From Gammaproteobacteria bacterium (GTDB lineage: Bacteria > Pseudomonadota > Gammaproteobacteria > Eutrophobiales > Eutrophobiaceae), in contig SMWN01000036.1 in the NCBI GenBank assembly GCA_004356415.1, forward strand, positions 1 through 6,405: DNA of 6,405 nucleotides, read 5' to 3'. Position 1 is the stretch's first letter; every line of letters starts with the position of its first letter. The notes beneath the pieces were generated by a model. The model was not told where the DNA came from and ran no database searches. It saw only the letters and a program-made list of their open reading frames with translations. Made by a program: the position numbers and the translations under genes. Positions 5,996 to 6,405 of this stretch are shown here, one piece after another.

Positions 5996-6114
5996 GGGTT
6001 GCTGATCGTGAGGTGGTTAAACCCGACCACCCCTGAATCAACAAATCCGAATCATAGGATTATCTGGCCTTCCCGGAGTCGGTTTATCCCTAAGTACACA
6101 AGGATGCTTGCTTT
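5996..6114 (+). repeat. tandem element, copy 2 (diverged)
   Basis: This is the downstream copy, 219 bases after copy 1 at both its first and last conserved blocks. It keeps GGGTTGC-GAT-GTGA (5996-6011), CCCT-AATCA (6031-6040), TG-CCTTC (6065-6072) and the exact 18-base block (6089-6106). The terminator stem is damaged: TGTGTGCT has become TGCTTGCT, giving two mismatches, and only three T residues follow, so it should not terminate well. Other pairings exist: GGTGGTT with GACCACC (6012-6018/6025-6031), AATCC with GGATT (6044-6048/6057-6061), and TAAACC with GGTTTA (6018-6023/6081-6086). A promoter directly upstream is weak at best (CATACA at 5967-5972 without a good -35). It may be a second RNA, part of a longer transcript, or a decaying copy. 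Confidence 0.7.
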
Positions 6115-6405
6115 AAATTTCTGATTATTTTACCGCTTTTTATAATAATTTATGGGTAACGGTATACTGCCCAAGACGGTTTTGGCCATTGTCCGAACTT
6201 TAACCATGGTTATGGATCTCATTGCGTTAATCTAAATCACATAATATGAAATGTGTTTCAAGGCTTATGGTCAGATTGGCTTATGTGATTAGTGGTTAGC
6301 TGATAGAATAATCATGCACAAACATTTCATCACACAATCCTTGATAACAAGGTATGTAGTTGATCTGTCCGTGTAGTTTAGCCATTTAATTTGTGTCTTA
6401 ACAAA
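6115..6405. other. noncoding stretch at the right edge
   Basis: No open reading frame with family features is visible on either strand. It holds a possible plus-strand promoter -10 (TATACT, 6163-6168) with a poor -35, a 10-base inverted repeat at 6235-6290, and a small hairpin CCTTG-ATAA-CAAGG (6339-6352). It could be the leader of a gene to the right or a further RNA region. Confidence 0.5.
6235..6290 (+). repeat. 10-base perfect inverted repeat with nested hairpin
   Basis: AATCACATAA (6235-6244) is the exact reverse complement of TTATGTGATT (6281-6290). The 36-base interior holds a second hairpin, TGAAA-TGTG-TTTCA (6247-6260), and an 8-base direct repeat GGCTTATG at 6262-6269 and 6278-6285, the second of which overlaps the outer stem. 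As RNA this would make a two-stem fold. There is no T-run after it, so it is not a terminator. Confidence 0.5.

Noticed and set aside
5830..6030. Minus-strand 66-codon reading frame across copy 1 of the repeat
   Set aside because: It starts at GTG with no ribosome site, runs through the terminator hairpin and poly-T tract, and has no family features. Both copies encode ILVYLG in one frame, but the next conserved block falls in different frames in the two copies, so coding conservation is not supported.
6339..6360. Possible third copy of the tandem element (ACAAGGTATG resembles ACAAGGATG)
   Set aside because: Only this short stretch matches; the GGGTTGC, CCCT-AATCA and CCTTC blocks are absent at the expected spacing upstream.
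5700..6405. tRNA, rRNA, CRISPR array or insertion sequence in the noncoding interval
   Set aside because: No cloverleaf or conserved T-arm, no short regularly spaced repeats, and no transposase frame or clear terminal inverted repeats were seen.

Overview
The window looks like a piece of a gammaproteobacterial chromosome with moderate, slightly AT-rich base composition. The clearest taxonomic hint is mpl (murein tripeptide recycling ligase) next to a small conserved membrane protein carrying an RGPQDLP-like motif, a pairing I associate with gammaproteobacteria. I cannot name the genus. All protein-coding sequence lies in bases 1-5667. The last 738 bases hold no convincing gene and are the most interesting part.

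Bases 1-3806, plus strand: five tightly packed genes that probably form one operon. They are the 3' end of a charged, TPR-like repeat protein (cut by the left edge), a nitroreductase-family flavoprotein, a polytopic membrane protein of unknown function, mpl, and a stand-alone Lon N-terminal (LON substrate-binding) domain protein. The membrane gene, mpl and the LON gene overlap one another by a few bases, so translation is probably coupled. I see no terminator after the LON gene.

Bases 3835-5667, minus strand: a LysR-type regulator followed 51 bases later by a fumarylacetoacetate hydrolase (FAH) family enzyme. They are probably cotranscribed from a promoter at about 5701-5728, with an inverted repeat, a likely operator, sitting over the start of transcription. 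This pair converges on the mpl operon with only 28 bases between stop codons.

Bases 5668-6405: noncoding. A plus-strand promoter shares its -35 box with the LysR promoter on the other strand. It leads into a candidate small RNA of about 145 bases ending in a good intrinsic terminator at 5874-5900. A diverged second copy of the same element of about 120 bases follows 219 bases downstream. The two copies share an invariant 18-base block, CCTAAGTACACAAGGATG, and several shorter conserved blocks at nearly the same spacing. In copy 1 the block forms a hairpin with an AGGA loop that closely resembles the CsrA/RsmA binding consensus. Both copies contain competing or interleaved complementary segments. 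I do not recognise this element as a known RNA family; a tandem pair of sibling small RNAs, possibly controlled by the adjacent LysR protein, is the leading hypothesis, and a dispersed noncoding repeat is the main alternative. Beyond copy 2 there is a further promoter-like sequence and a perfect 10-base inverted repeat with a nested hairpin, but no gene before the window ends.
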